From: Chitinophagaceae bacterium
GTDB taxonomy: Bacteria; Bacteroidota; Bacteroidia; Chitinophagales; Chitinophagaceae
Direction: 5' to 3'
Length of the DNA: 45,427 bases
Assembly: GCA_947442625.1 (NCBI GenBank)
Contig: CANEWJ010000004.1
Coordinates: 1 to 45,427, forward strand
The notes beneath the pieces were generated by a model. That model had not been told where the DNA came from and searched no databases. It saw only the letters and a program-made list of their open reading frames with translations. Made by a program: the position numbers and the translations under genes. Below are positions 1-8,444 of this stretch, piece by piece. Within the stretch, counting starts at the first letter, position 1. Every line of letters begins with the position of its first letter.

Positions 1-2286
1 CTTCTGCAATGAATCACTCAAGGCCTCAACAGATCCATCCACATCACCCTTGATGATGATGTTGAGTTCCTTGAAGTTACCGAGTGCCAACCTGCGGCCA
101 ATCTCATCCAGCGTAATATGTTTCTTGGTCCTGATACCCTGCTCACGCATGATCTGGGCCCTTCTTCCTGCAATTTCCTTGGCATCAGACTCCTCTTGGT
201 AAACCTTGAACTTCTCACCTGCCTGCGGTGCACCATTCAGACCAAGAATCAGGACGGGTGATGAAGGTGGAATGGCGTCTACACGCTTGTTCCTTTCGTT
301 CATCATGGCCTTGACCCTTCCATAATGCTGACCACTCACCACCAGGTCACCCTGCTGAAGTGTTCCGTTCTGCACAAGAATGGTGGCCACATATCCACGG
401 CCCTTGTCGAGCGTTGCTTCAATGATGGTACCACTGGCTTCCCTTTCAGGATTGGCTTTCAAGTCGAGCAATTCTGCTTCAAGCAAAATCTTTTCTAGCA
501 GCTTATCAATGTTCAAACCAGATTTGGCAGCGATTTCTTGGCTCTGGAATTTTCCTCCCCACTCTTCCACAAGGATATTCATCCCGGCAAGCTGTTCGTA
601 TATCTTCTGGGAGTTGGCTCCGTCCTTATCTATTTTGTTGATTGCAAAAATCATGGGTACACCCGCCGCTTGTGCGTGGCTGATGGCCTCTTTTGTTTGA
701 GGCATCACCGCATCATCTGCTGCAATCACTATAACAGCAATGTCAGTGACCTTGGCACCACGGGCACGCATCGCCGTAAAGGCCTCATGACCAGGTGTAT
801 CCAAGAAGGTGATGGATTTTCCGGTAGGAAGATCAACATGGTAAGCACCAATGTGCTGGGTGATACCACCCGCCTCACCGGCAACCACATTTGCGTTGCG
901 GATATAGTCAAGCAAGGATGTTTTACCGTGGTCAACGTGACCCATGATGGTAACGATGGGAGCGCGGGGAAGCAGTTGCTCTGGAGCATCAACTTCTTCT
1001 TCCTCTTCCATCTCCATTTGCTTTTCCATGTCGATGAATTCCACTTCGAATCCGAACTCACCTGCAACCAGCTCAATTACTTCGGCATCAAGCCTTTGGT
1101 TGATGGAAACCATGATACCAAGGCTCATACACTTGCCAATGATTTCTGCAAAGTTGACATCCAGCAAACTGGCCAGTTCACTCACACTGATAAATTCAGT
1201 CAACTGGATTTTTTCATTCCCTTCTCCTTCTGCACCAGCTTCGATTTCCTCACGTTTTAGGCGACGAAGCTTGGACTTGGTTATCTTGGCTTTTGAGCCA
1301 CCACCGCCACCAGAGAGTTTGGCTTGTGTTTCCTTGATCTTGTTTTGGATTTCCTTCTCATCAATCTCCTTTACTTCTCCTCTCCTGACCACGCGAGGTC
1401 CACCTGCACGAGGTGCTGAAGGACGCTGAGGTGCTGCAGGTGCTCCTCCTTTTTGAATGGATGGTTTAGTTCTTTCCGGCTCCTTTTTCTCTATCGGAAT
1501 CCGAATTCGTTTTCTTTTCACATCAGCATTGCGGCTCCTGTCATCCATCTCAGGCTTGAGTTCAATCCTGCCTACAATCTTTGGACCTTCTAGCTCAGGA
1601 GCTTCTATTTTAACCCTATCAGGTTCTGCTGGTTTTGGTGCTTCTACAGACAGTATTTCTTCAGGTACAACTGGTGCAACCTCAGGAGCCTTCTCTTCAG
1701 GTTTTGCAACTGCTTTCTTCTTGGCTTCACCGCGTTTAGGCCGTGTAGACGCATTGATAGCATCAAGGTCAATCTTATCCAAAATTTTAGGACCATGCAA
1801 TTCAGGGGCCTCGATTTTTGTGATCTCCACTTCAGGCACAACAGGACTGACCACTTCTTCTGAAGGAGCGGGTGCCGGAGCATCCACTGCTGGTTCTTCT
1901 GCTGCCACCACTTCCGGCACTTCAATGGGAACAGGCACTGGTTCTGGCACAGGTGTAGGGGCAGGAGCAGGTTGCTCTACCACCACTTCAGGCTCTGCCT
2001 TTTTCTTGGTATCTTTTTTGAAAACAATCTCTTCTTCGTCCTTCTTTTTCTTCGCCTCGCCTGATGATCCCTTTGGGATTTCAATGGCATCACTTTTTGC
2101 TTTCGCTGCCTTATCAGAAGAGAATTCCTGTTGCAGGGAATGATACATGTCTTCCGTTAATTTGGAAGTTGGCTTTAGGTCATCCTTGCTGAATCCCTTA
2201 CTGACAAGAAAGTCCACCAACGTATCCTTACCGATGTTGAACTCCTTGGCCGCGGCCATTAACCTGGGTGTGTTTAATTCTGACAT
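1..2286 (-). CDS. infB: Translation initiation factor IF-2 (3' end missing)
   Basis: GTPase that brings initiator fMet-tRNA to the 30S subunit and promotes 70S joining. The reading frame is open from the ATG at 2286 to the window edge (762 codons), so it is absent from the ORF track only because its stop lies outside. The N-terminus ([16 protein letters not shown]) is an IF2_N-type domain. A long Ala/Pro/Glu/Lys-rich linker follows (about residues 60-330), then a second IF2_N-like helical segment. The GTPase domain has G1 GHVDHGKT (about residue 449), G2 GITQHIG, G3 DTPGHEAF and G4 NKID (about 550). The G5 segment reads AAKSG. Domain II follows; the C-terminal fMet-tRNA-binding domains are cut off. 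It is the last visible gene of rimP-nusA-infB, 50 bp after nusA. The family assignment is certain; only the end is unknown. Confidence 0.97.
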   Translation of the reverse strand, partial: MSELNTPRLMAAAKEFNIGKDTLVDFLVSKGFSKDDLKPTSKLTEDMYHSLQQEFSSDKAAKAKSDAIEIPKGSSGEAKKKKDEEEIVFKKDTKKKAEPEVVVEQPAPAPTPVPEPVPVPIEVPEVVAAEEPAVDAPAPAPSEEVVSPVVPEVEITKIEAPELHGPKILDKIDLDAINASTRPKRGEAKKKAVAKPEEKAPEVAPVVPEEILSVEAPKPAEPDRVKIEAPELEGPKIVGRIELKPEMDDRSRNADVKRKRIRIPIEKKEPERTKPSIQKGGAPAAPQRPSAPRAGGPRVVRRGEVKEIDEKEIQNKIKETQAKLSGGGGGSKAKITKSKLRRLKREEIEAGAEGEGNEKIQLTEFISVSELASLLDVNFAEIIGKCMSLGIMVSINQRLDAEVIELVAGEFGFEVEFIDMEKQMEMEEEEEVDAPEQLLPRAPIVTIMGHVDHGKTSLLDYIRNANVVAGEAGGITQHIGAYHVDLPTGKSITFLDTPGHEAFTAMRARGAKVTDIAVIVIAADDAVMPQTKEAISHAQAAGVPMIFAINKIDKDGANSQKIYEQLAGMNILVEEWGGKFQSQEIAAKSGLNIDKLLEKILLEAELLDLKANPEREASGTIIEATLDKGRGYVATILVQNGTLQQGDLVVSGQHYGRVKAMMNERNKRVDAIPPSSPVLILGLNGAPQAGEKFKVYQEESDAKEIAGRRAQIMREQGIRTKKHITLDEIGRRLALGNFKELNIIIKGDVDGSVEALSDSLQK

Positions 2287-2336
2287 TTATCCTCCTGGGC
2301 TTTTTTTGCTTGTTTCTTATTTACTTGCTGTACTGA

Positions 2337-3584
2337 CTAGTCTTTCTCGAATTCTGCCCTCAAAACATTGCGAAGTTCCTCGATGGTTTCTTTTTCGAGA
2401 TCTGTCCTGCGTTCCAATTCTGTTGCAGTAAGATCCAACACACTGCGCGCAGTGTCACAACCGATGCGCTTCAATTCTTCAATAATCCATCCTTCAATCT
2501 CATCGCTAAATTCATCAAGATCGATATCGTATTCAGCCATTTCACCTTCATTGTCGCGGTACACATCAATATCAAAATCGGTAAGGTCTTCAGCCAATTT
2601 GATGTTTACCCCGCGCTTACCAATGGCCAATGAAACCTGGTCCGGTGATACAAATACTTCAGCACGCTTTCCTTCATTGTCAATGTTCATCCTGGTGATC
2701 TTCGCTGGTGTCAGAGAACGCTGGATGAGCAATTGAATATTGTTGGTGAAATTGATTACATCGATGTTTTCATTCTTCAGTTCACGCACAATGCCATGGA
2801 TCCGGCTACCCTTCATGCCCACACATGCACCCACCGGATCGATGCGGTCATCGTAGCTTTCAACAGCCACCTTGGCGCGCTCTCCCGGCTCACGAACGAT
2901 TTTACGGATCACGATGAGACCATCAAAAATTTCTGGCACCTCAATTTCAAGCAGTTTCGCAAGGAAAGATGGATGGGTCCTGGAAAGGATGATCACAGGT
3001 GCATTGTTTTTCAATTCCACCTTTTTGATCACCGAACGGATGCTTTCTCCTTTTTTGAAATAATCAGAAGGGATCTGCTCAGATTTTGGCAGGATCAACT
3101 CATTGCCATCTTCATCGATGAGCAAGACTTCTTTTTTCCATACCTGGTAAACTTCAGCGTTGATGATGTCTCCAACACGATCACCGTATTTTTTTACAAG
3201 AGCGTTCTTCTTGAGGTCTCCAATGCGGCTTGCCAATGTTTGCTTGGCAGCGAGAATGGCACGGCGGCCAAAATCCATGATGTCCACTTCTTCGTAGAGT
3301 TCTTCCCCAACTTCAAAATCTGGTTCGATCTTCACAGCTTCACTGTATTCGATCTCCATCAGTGGGTTTTCAACTGCACCATCTTCTACAATCATGCGGT
3401 GGCGCACGATTTCAAGGTCACCTTTTTCAGTATTGACGATTACGTCAAAACTTTCGTCGGATCCATATTTCTTGCGGAGCAGCGTCTTGAATACATCTTC
3501 AAGCACTTTCATGAGCGTGGGACGATCGATGTTCTCTGCATCTTTGAAGTCCTGGAAAGATTCGATCAGATTGATACTTGCCAT
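2337..3584 (-). CDS. nusA: Transcription termination/antitermination factor NusA
   Basis: RNA polymerase-binding elongation factor that modulates pausing, termination and antitermination. At 415 aa it has the short Bacteroidota-type architecture. It has an N-terminal polymerase-binding domain (about 1-130), an S1 domain (about 135-200), then two KH domains: KH1 around 'GACVGMKGSRIHGIVREL' and KH2 around 'VSLAIGKRGVNIKLAEDL', each with the GxxG-type loop. The acidic C-terminal tail is a helix-hairpin-like segment (LTATELERRTDLEKETIEEL) rather than the full acidic repeats of Escherichia coli NusA. It sits between rimP and infB, the classic conserved order, so co-transcription from the promoter upstream of rimP is expected. 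The ATG at 3584 is the natural start, followed by MASINLIESFQDFK, typical of the phylum. Confidence 0.97.
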   Translation of the reverse strand: MASINLIESFQDFKDAENIDRPTLMKVLEDVFKTLLRKKYGSDESFDVIVNTEKGDLEIVRHRMIVEDGAVENPLMEIEYSEAVKIEPDFEVGEELYEEVDIMDFGRRAILAAKQTLASRIGDLKKNALVKKYGDRVGDIINAEVYQVWKKEVLLIDEDGNELILPKSEQIPSDYFKKGESIRSVIKKVELKNNAPVIILSRTHPSFLAKLLEIEVPEIFDGLIVIRKIVREPGERAKVAVESYDDRIDPVGACVGMKGSRIHGIVRELKNENIDVINFTNNIQLLIQRSLTPAKITRMNIDNEGKRAEVFVSPDQVSLAIGKRGVNIKLAEDLTDFDIDVYRDNEGEMAEYDIDLDEFSDEIEGWIIEELKRIGCDTARSVLDLTATELERRTDLEKETIEELRNVLRAEFEKD

Positions 3585-3618
3585 AAAATATCCATTTAGT
3601 GTTCTTGTCTTTTATTTT

Positions 3619-4089
3619 TTAGAATACAATTTTAACCGTTGTCGTTTTAATGTCATCAAAAAGCAGGACATGTTTGATGACTTCAAGCTTTTTCCCCTTT
3701 CCTTTTTCCTCGTCCACTTCGATGCCTTTTTCGTCTGCTGCGAGCAATTTTCCTTCAAATGCACGGCCATCTTTCATTTCCAATTCAACAACCCTGCCAA
3801 TGTTCTTGGTAAACTGTCTTCGCAACAAAAGCGGTTCGTCAATCCCTGGAGAAGAGACCTCCAGTCCAAACTCACCATCCTTGCAAATCTCCTGCTCAAC
3901 AATTTCTTTGTACAATGCCCTGTTGAGCTTGACGCATTTTTCAATGGTCACACCCTCATCACCATCCACATAAACACTGATATTGTTGATAGGGCGAACA
4001 TTAACCCTCACCAAAAAGTATTGGGGCTCATCTTCGAGCAATTTTTCGGCCAATGCCTTAACCTGAACTGTTTTTTCTTCTGTTGCCAT
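3619..4089 (-). CDS. rimP: Ribosome maturation factor RimP
   Basis: Cytoplasmic factor needed for 30S subunit maturation. The ORF track extends it to 4152, but the family-like start is the ATG at 4089 (MATEEKTVQVKALAEKLL). The upstream extension runs through a perfect palindrome and the presumed promoter, so it is almost certainly non-coding. This gives 156 aa, normal for the family. The N-terminal alpha/beta domain includes 'YFLVRVNVRP...ISVYVDGDEGVTIEKCVKLNRALYKEI' and the signature 'GLEVSSPGIDEPL'. The C-terminal SH3-like barrel follows (VVELEMKDGRAFEGKL). It is the first gene of the rimP-nusA-infB operon, 34 bp ahead of nusA. Confidence 0.94.
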   Translation of the reverse strand: MATEEKTVQVKALAEKLLEDEPQYFLVRVNVRPINNISVYVDGDEGVTIEKCVKLNRALYKEIVEQEICKDGEFGLEVSSPGIDEPLLLRRQFTKNIGRVVELEMKDGRAFEGKLLAADEKGIEVDEEKGKGKKLEVIKHVLLFDDIKTTTVKIVF

Positions 4090-4104
4090 CTTCTGTGAAA
4101 TAAA

Positions 4105-4128
4105 GAAGGGAACGGCACCGTTCCCTTC
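4105..4128 (-). promoter_or_regulatory. Perfect 24-bp palindrome in the rimP leader
   Basis: GAAGGGAACGG-CA-CCGTTCCCTTC is a perfect 11-bp inverted repeat with a 2-bp centre, 15 bp upstream of the rimP start and downstream of the predicted promoter. It would therefore be transcribed as a strong hairpin close to the ribosome-binding region, or act as a dimeric repressor site in DNA. No T-run follows it on the minus strand, so it is not an obvious intrinsic terminator. Its function is unknown; a role in controlling the operon is an inference. Confidence 0.55.
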
Positions 4129-4149
4129 ATCTGTTTCATGTTTCCGAAG

Positions 4150-4181
4150 CAAAGATAGGGGTTTGGGGGGAAATGACCAAA
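4150..4181 (-). promoter_or_regulatory. Predicted promoter of rimP-nusA-infB
   Basis: On the minus strand the sequence reads TTTG (4181-4178), 20 bp spacer, TATCTTTG (4157-4150). This fits the Bacteroidota sigma-ABfr pattern TTTG / TAnnTTTG. Transcription would start near 4142, giving a leader of about 53 nt that contains the perfect palindrome. The upstream half already lies in the G-rich repeat tract. Confidence 0.6.
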
Positions 4182-4509
4182 TTGTAGAGGTTTAGGGGTT
4201 TAGGGTGTAGGGGTGTAGAGGTTTAGGAGTGTAGGGGGGTAGAGGTTTAGGGGTGTAGGGGTTGAGGGGTTGAGGGGTTGAAGGTGTAGGGGTTTAGAGG
4301 TTTGGGGAATGAGGGGGTAGAGGTTTAGGGGTGTAGGGGGTGAAGGTGTAGAGGTTTAGGGGTGTAGAGGTTTGGGGAATGAGGGTGGAATCAATCAGTT
4401 GAGGTGATGACGAAGGTCATGTGTCGATGGTATTAATGAGATAACTTTAACGATTAATAAATTCAACCCCTAAACCCCTAAACCCTTACACCCCAAACCC
4501 CTCAACCCC
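4158..4509. repeat. G-rich minisatellite-like tract (4158-4388) facing a C-rich tract (4464-4509)
   Basis: About 230 bp of degenerate tandem units of the type GTTTAGGGGTGTAGGGG. A larger duplicated block, AGAGGTTTGGGGAATGAGGG, occurs twice about 68 bp apart. After a unique spacer of about 75 bp, the complementary pattern CAACCCCTAAACCCCTAAAC runs right up to the ATG of the next gene at 4510. The two tracts are therefore partly complementary (an inverted arrangement), and the G-rich strand has many runs of four or more G that could form quadruplexes. No gene is seen in this stretch. The unique spacer contains TAACTTTAACG, a weak candidate promoter element for the downstream gene. Confidence 0.85.
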
Positions 4510-4881
4510 ATGCCTTCCCCAGAAAACCTCAAAGACTTTTACAACGAAAACAGGAAACTGCTCACGGAATACCTTGAAACCAGGCTGCAGTTGCTCAAAC
4601 TGACTTCGGTCAGGAGTCTTTCCAGGACCCTGAGCATGCTGATCTTGATTGCGCTGATCAGTTTCATGGTACTTTTCTTCCTGCTCTTCCTTGTCATCGC
4701 TTTTTCCTGGTTCATGGCCAATTCGCTGGGAAGTGCCACACTGGGATTTCTTTGTGGAGGCGGCGTTTTTCTGCTGATCATTTTTCTTTCCGTCCTGTTC
4801 AGAAAACCATTATTTCTTAACCCCCTGATCCGCCTGTTCATTCATACATCAACACAGGAGGAAGAGGATGAAGACTACTAA
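4510..4881 (+). CDS. Phage holin-like (superfamily III type) membrane protein
   Basis: 123-aa protein resembling the 'phage holin family / Holin-X superfamily III' proteins common in Bacteroidota chromosomes next to other small envelope proteins; it is not evidence for a prophage. The N-terminus is a soluble helix (MPSPENLKDFYNENRKLLTEYLETRLQLLKL). Two transmembrane helices follow, at about residues 42-66 (LILIALISFMVLFFLLFLVI) and 77-97 (LGFLCGGGVFLLIIFLSVLF). The tail is acidic (TQEEEDEDY). The ATG lies directly after the C-rich repeat, with no Shine-Dalgarno sequence, which is odd. The next ORF overlaps its end by 14 bp. Function unknown; membrane-stress or envelope roles are only inferred for this family. 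Confidence 0.75.
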   Translation: MPSPENLKDFYNENRKLLTEYLETRLQLLKLTSVRSLSRTLSMLILIALISFMVLFFLLFLVIAFSWFMANSLGSATLGFLCGGGVFLLIIFLSVLFRKPLFLNPLIRLFIHTSTQEEEDEDY

Positions 4882-5164
4882 CATGAGCAAACCCATTCGC
4901 AGTATTCAGGCACTGAACATATCTATCAGGGAGTTGCACGACAAACAAAAGGCGCTGGAAAACAAAATGGACGAAAGCCTGATGAACCTGAAAGGAAATT
5001 ATTTCAACATGACCCTCAACTCCGTTTTTGGCGAAAAAAAAGCACGTACGCATTTCTGGGCAAGCATTCTTTCCCGGTTCATGGAAAGCGAAAAAGTGCA
5101 AAAGGGTATTGGCAACCTGATGGACAAAATAGCTGATAAGCTGGGCAATGCCTTCAAAAAGTGA
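4868..5164 (+). CDS. Small helical protein of unknown function
   Basis: 98-aa, basic, predicted mostly helical. A coiled-coil-like stretch (LNISIRELHDKQKALENKMDESLMNLK) is followed by a motif with FGEKKARTHFWASILSRFMES. The C-terminal helix (LMDKIADKLGNAFKK) looks amphipathic. There is no signal peptide or clear transmembrane segment. The ATG at 4868 is chosen because a good AGGAGG lies 6 bp upstream; a second ATG at 4883 is possible. It overlaps the holin-like gene by 14 bp in another frame, so the two are very likely co-translated and functionally linked. I do not recognise a named family. Confidence 0.7.
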   Translation: MKTTNMSKPIRSIQALNISIRELHDKQKALENKMDESLMNLKGNYFNMTLNSVFGEKKARTHFWASILSRFMESEKVQKGIGNLMDKIADKLGNAFKK

Positions 5165-5271
5165 TGGCGATAAAGGAAAAAATGCGTTGGGAGCAGTAAA
5201 ATATGATGACGTTACAGCAGGTTTCATGTCAATTCCAAAGCCCAACATTTAACCTGGCATTGATCCTGTTG

Positions 5272-5303
5272 TTTGTTAAGCGTTTCATATTTTACTAATT
5301 TTG
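5272..5303 (+). promoter_or_regulatory. Predicted promoter of the DUF4834 gene
   Basis: TTTG (5272-5275), 20-bp spacer, TAATTTTG (5296-5303) fits the Bacteroidota housekeeping promoter. The ATG at 5308 begins only 5 bp after the -7 element, so the transcript would start at or next to the initiation codon, suggesting a leaderless or nearly leaderless mRNA. Confidence 0.55.
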
Positions 5304-5307
5304 CATC

Positions 5308-5553
5308 ATGTTGAGATACATCCTCCTTGCCTTTACCATCTATTTTGCCTACCGGTTTATTGTCAACTTTCTCATTCCTGTGGTGAAAACAACCAGGCAG
5401 GTGAAAAAACAATTTGACAGCGTAAGGGAACAACAAGCATACCAACAACAGGCGCAACAACCCCATCAACACCAACAGGCCAAGCCTTCACCGGTCCAAA
5501 AAAATAGTAAGGCGAGTGATGATGACTACCTGGAGTTTGAGGAAATCAAGTAA
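5308..5553 (+). CDS. DUF4834-type small membrane protein
   Basis: 81-aa protein that fits the Bacteroidota DUF4834 family. It has one N-terminal transmembrane helix (MLRYILLAFTIYFAYRFIVNFLIPVV), then a basic juxtamembrane segment and a low-complexity Gln/His-rich stretch (QQAYQQQAQQPHQHQQ). It ends in the conserved acidic tail 'DDDYLEFEEIK'. The function is not known. It stands alone between the small envelope genes and the convergent PAS protein, with its own promoter. Confidence 0.8.
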   Translation: MLRYILLAFTIYFAYRFIVNFLIPVVKTTRQVKKQFDSVREQQAYQQQAQQPHQHQQAKPSPVQKNSKASDDDYLEFEEIK

Positions 5554-5665
5554 TGCTTGATCATTCTAGAAGGTAAAATATACTTTCAATAAGTGATCTT
5601 ATTTAGATTTTAGAATGAATAGATTACTGGGCCATTACATTATTTCTGAAAGTCAATGACTGATA

Positions 5666-6784
5666 TCAAACAGGTATCAACGCCTTGAATAAAACGCCCT
5701 CGTTTTTATTTTTTTCCAGGTGAAAAGTACCACCAAAAAGATCACAGCGATTGACAATATTTTTAATGCGGAGATTGGCAGACAAGAGATTGATATTTAG
5801 TTTTTTATCATCGCAAAATACCTCAAGCATCATGAAATCATTGTTGCTTTCAAGACGAATGGTTGCGAACTGCGCAGCAGACTCATGAACAATGGCTTGC
5901 ATACATTCCTGTATGGCCCTCAGGATGGTCAACTCATGGTCCTTGTTCTTTTTCTTGGTGGGGGAAAAGCCGCTGTGATCAAAAATGATGGATATTGTTT
6001 TCCCTTTGTTCAACCGATTGACCAGGTCTGCTACCAGGTCTGTCAAAGGAATATGGAGCAGTGAATCCGGATTGATGTCATTGCAAATCTTGTTGACTTC
6101 GTCAACGGCACTGTACATGATCTGTTTTACTTTTTCTGTAAACTCTCCTATCGCCTTGTCCATGACCGGTAAAAATTCAAGCATCATCCTGCCTGCAGTA
6201 AGGATTTGATTGACATTTTCATGCAAAATACTGGCAATCTCTTTCCTGTCCAGTTCAGTTCGTTCAATGACAGCCTTTACAATTTCCTTGTGCTGCTGGT
6301 CCAAGAGAGAGGAAATCTTTTGCTGCAGTTCCTTTGTGGTTGTGATATCAACATGGGTTCCGACCACTAGAACAGGCTTTCCTTGTTCATCCTTCTCTAC
6401 CACCACACCCCTGTCCAACACCCAGTGCATCTTTCCCTTGTCGTCAAAAATCCTGTATTCCAAGGCATGGCGCTCCTGCTTCATGTTCTTGTAAGCATGA
6501 TCGTTCTCGTTTAGCAGGTGACGGTCATCAGGATGGGTGCTTCCCTTCCAGATATTGTCTGCCTGAGTAGCCTTAAGATCAGCAGGAATAAAACCAACAA
6601 ACGGATTGTGTTGTGAAGAGAACCAGGTAGTTTCTGTCCTGAAATCATGCGACCATGCACTGTCGCCGAGATTGCTCAAGATTTCCCGAACACGGCCATA
6701 GCCATCGGTTTGAGGTAAGGCCTCATTGACTAAAGGGAGCGTAGTTATGCTCTTGCTTTGTGTAGGTGGTGTTTTGGAGCTCAT
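5666..6784 (-). CDS. PAS-domain protein with degenerate histidine-kinase module
   Basis: 372-aa cytoplasmic protein; the ATG at 6784 (MSSKTPPTQSKS) is preferred to the track start at 6844 because the extra 20 residues look non-coding. A PAS/PAC domain occupies about residues 30-150 (HPDDRHLL...YRIFDDKGKMHWVLDRGVVVEKDEQGKPVLVVGTHVDITTTKEL). A helical region follows with ELDRKEIASILHENVNQ (His near 188), resembling the HisKA_3 phosphoacceptor of NarL-type kinases. The ATPase-like part keeps the fold pattern (AIQECMQAIVHESAAQ...GGTFHLEKNKNEGVLFKALIPV), but the N-box Asn is replaced and the DxGxG loop reads FCDDKKLN. ATP binding is therefore doubtful. No response regulator lies nearby. It may be a pseudokinase sensor; this is inferred from the motifs. 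Confidence 0.75.
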   Translation of the reverse strand: MSSKTPPTQSKSITTLPLVNEALPQTDGYGRVREILSNLGDSAWSHDFRTETTWFSSQHNPFVGFIPADLKATQADNIWKGSTHPDDRHLLNENDHAYKNMKQERHALEYRIFDDKGKMHWVLDRGVVVEKDEQGKPVLVVGTHVDITTTKELQQKISSLLDQQHKEIVKAVIERTELDRKEIASILHENVNQILTAGRMMLEFLPVMDKAIGEFTEKVKQIMYSAVDEVNKICNDINPDSLLHIPLTDLVADLVNRLNKGKTISIIFDHSGFSPTKKKNKDHELTILRAIQECMQAIVHESAAQFATIRLESNNDFMMLEVFCDDKKLNINLLSANLRIKNIVNRCDLFGGTFHLEKNKNEGVLFKALIPV

Positions 6785-6877
6785 GGTAGTTGCAAATGCA
6801 ATATAGCTACTTTTAAAGGTAGCATTACTACTAATATGCAACAACGATCAATTAACTTGTTCAATCATCCACTTTGG

Positions 6878-8416
6878 CTACTTGCTATCATTGAACACTT
6901 TCAGGGCTTCCTCATCCTTATACTCAAGAATAAGTGATTTCAATTGCCCTTTCAGGTCAGTGATCATCCCCTTCATTTTGGGGTCATCAATCAAGTTGTG
7001 TAGCTCTTGACGATCATTTTTAAGGTCGAACAGCTCCCATGTATCGTAAGGGCCATAAAAGCGGATCAATTTATACCGTTCTGTGCGCACGCCAAAATGA
7101 GGGGCAACATGGTGGGGCTGGGGAAATTCATAATAGTGATAAAACATGGCCTTTCTCCAATCCTTCGTATTGGGTTTTTCAGCCAGCAATGGCGCAAAAC
7201 TTTTGCCCTGTATGTCTTCGGGTACCTTTGCACCTGCCATGTCGATGATGCTTGGTGCAAAATCAATGTTAACCACCATGCCATCTACAACGGTTCCAGG
7301 TTTGACCTTTCCGGGATATTTCATCACAAAGGGCGTGCGCAGGCTTTCCTCATACATGAAGCGCTTGTCAAACCAACCATGCTCACCCATGTAAAATCCC
7401 TGGTCTGAAGTGTAAATAACGATGGTGTTTTGTGAAAGCCCTGTTGAATCAAGATAATTCAGTATCCGGCCAATATTCCTGTCCATTGATCGTGCAGTAG
7501 CGAGATAGTCCCTGAGGTAGCGCTGGTATTTCCATTTGAGCAGGGCAACACTATCATCCTTTACCTTTTTGTATTCAAGCTCGGCCTTGTCGTAATAATT
7601 TTTGTAAACAGCTTTCTCCTCAGGAGACATCCGGCCAAACATGCCCGGCCTGGTATAATCGACTCCCATTTTGAGGTCATCACGCAATACCATGGTTTTG
7701 TCAATCGTCATGTCTTGGTCTGCTGCTGCTCTTCTTCCCTTATAATCATCATTGAAATTGGCGGGAAAGGCAAATTCCCTGTTTTCAAACTCTGCAAGGT
7801 CTTGTGGATCAGGCATCCAGTTCCTATGTGTTGCCTTTTCTCCCACCACCATGAAAAATGGTTTCTGTTTGTCGCGGCCATCCAACCATTCCAAAGCAAA
7901 GTCACTGATCAGGTTGGTAACATATCCTTTGTGCCTCACCGTGTCCTTGTTCATGTGCACAAAATCTGGTTGAAAATAGTTCCCCTGGTCTGGCAATACC
8001 CTCCAGAAATCAAATCCACCTGGGAGGGTATTAAGATGCCATTTTCCAATCCAGGCTGTCTGGTAATTGTATTGGGAAAGCACGCGTTGGATCTGTTGCT
8101 GGTTGGAATCAAATGCACGGCGCGGACTGTTGTCACGCAAACCATTGACATGGCTGTATTTTCCTGTCAGGAGCACCGCTCGGCTCGGGGCACAGATTGA
8201 ATTGGTCACAAATACATTTTTGAACAAGGCCCCTTCTTTTGCAATCCGATCAATATTGGGCGTTTGCATCAACTTGCTTCCATATGCACTGATGGCCTGC
8301 TCGGTATGGTCGTCAGAAAAGATAACCAGGATATTGGGCCGCTTCTCCTGCGCAATTGACGCAAGTGAAAAAAGACAAAATGTCAATACCGAAAAGACCT
8401 GGCATGCTTTTTTCAT
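6878..8416 (-). CDS. Secreted type I (formylglycine) sulfatase
   Basis: 512-aa arylsulfatase-family enzyme that would hydrolyse sulfate esters, probably on polysaccharides or glycans in the periplasm or outside the cell. The start is the ATG at 8416 (MKKACQVFSVLTFCLFSLASIAQ, signal peptide); the longer track ORF would overlap porP. Seen motifs are metal-binding FSDDH near residue 35, the formylglycine motif C-A-P-S-R with LLTGKY (Cys near 75), GKWHL, and the second metal site TSDQGFYMGEHGWFDKR. The Cys needs conversion by a formylglycine-generating enzyme or anSME, neither in this window. It is the last gene of a minus-strand run with DUF1080, PKD/CHU_C and PorP genes. The substrate cannot be told from the sequence. 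Confidence 0.93.
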   Translation of the reverse strand: MKKACQVFSVLTFCLFSLASIAQEKRPNILVIFSDDHTEQAISAYGSKLMQTPNIDRIAKEGALFKNVFVTNSICAPSRAVLLTGKYSHVNGLRDNSPRRAFDSNQQQIQRVLSQYNYQTAWIGKWHLNTLPGGFDFWRVLPDQGNYFQPDFVHMNKDTVRHKGYVTNLISDFALEWLDGRDKQKPFFMVVGEKATHRNWMPDPQDLAEFENREFAFPANFNDDYKGRRAAADQDMTIDKTMVLRDDLKMGVDYTRPGMFGRMSPEEKAVYKNYYDKAELEYKKVKDDSVALLKWKYQRYLRDYLATARSMDRNIGRILNYLDSTGLSQNTIVIYTSDQGFYMGEHGWFDKRFMYEESLRTPFVMKYPGKVKPGTVVDGMVVNIDFAPSIIDMAGAKVPEDIQGKSFAPLLAEKPNTKDWRKAMFYHYYEFPQPHHVAPHFGVRTERYKLIRFYGPYDTWELFDLKNDRQELHNLIDDPKMKGMITDLKGQLKSLILEYKDEEALKVFNDSK

Positions 8417-8444
8417 AACTTGGTTTGAAGGGTAATACAATGAA

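Noticed and set aside
538-1429. Long plus-strand ORFs opposite infB (240 and 161 aa), and similar ones at 1457-2143, 2733-3599 and 3394-4098
   Set aside because: Antisense shadows of infB, nusA and rimP, with low-complexity Ser-rich or His/Phe-rich translations and no family features.
3619-4152. Longer rimP ORF starting at 4152
   Set aside because: The extra 21 residues run across a perfect palindrome and the predicted promoter, and the family start MATEEK fits at 4089.
4158-4388. Coding potential within the G-rich repeat
   Set aside because: No ORF with plausible composition; frames are broken by TAG within the repeat units.
4510-4881. Prophage remnant because of the holin-like gene
   Set aside because: No other phage gene is near, and such holin-like proteins are chromosomal in this phylum.
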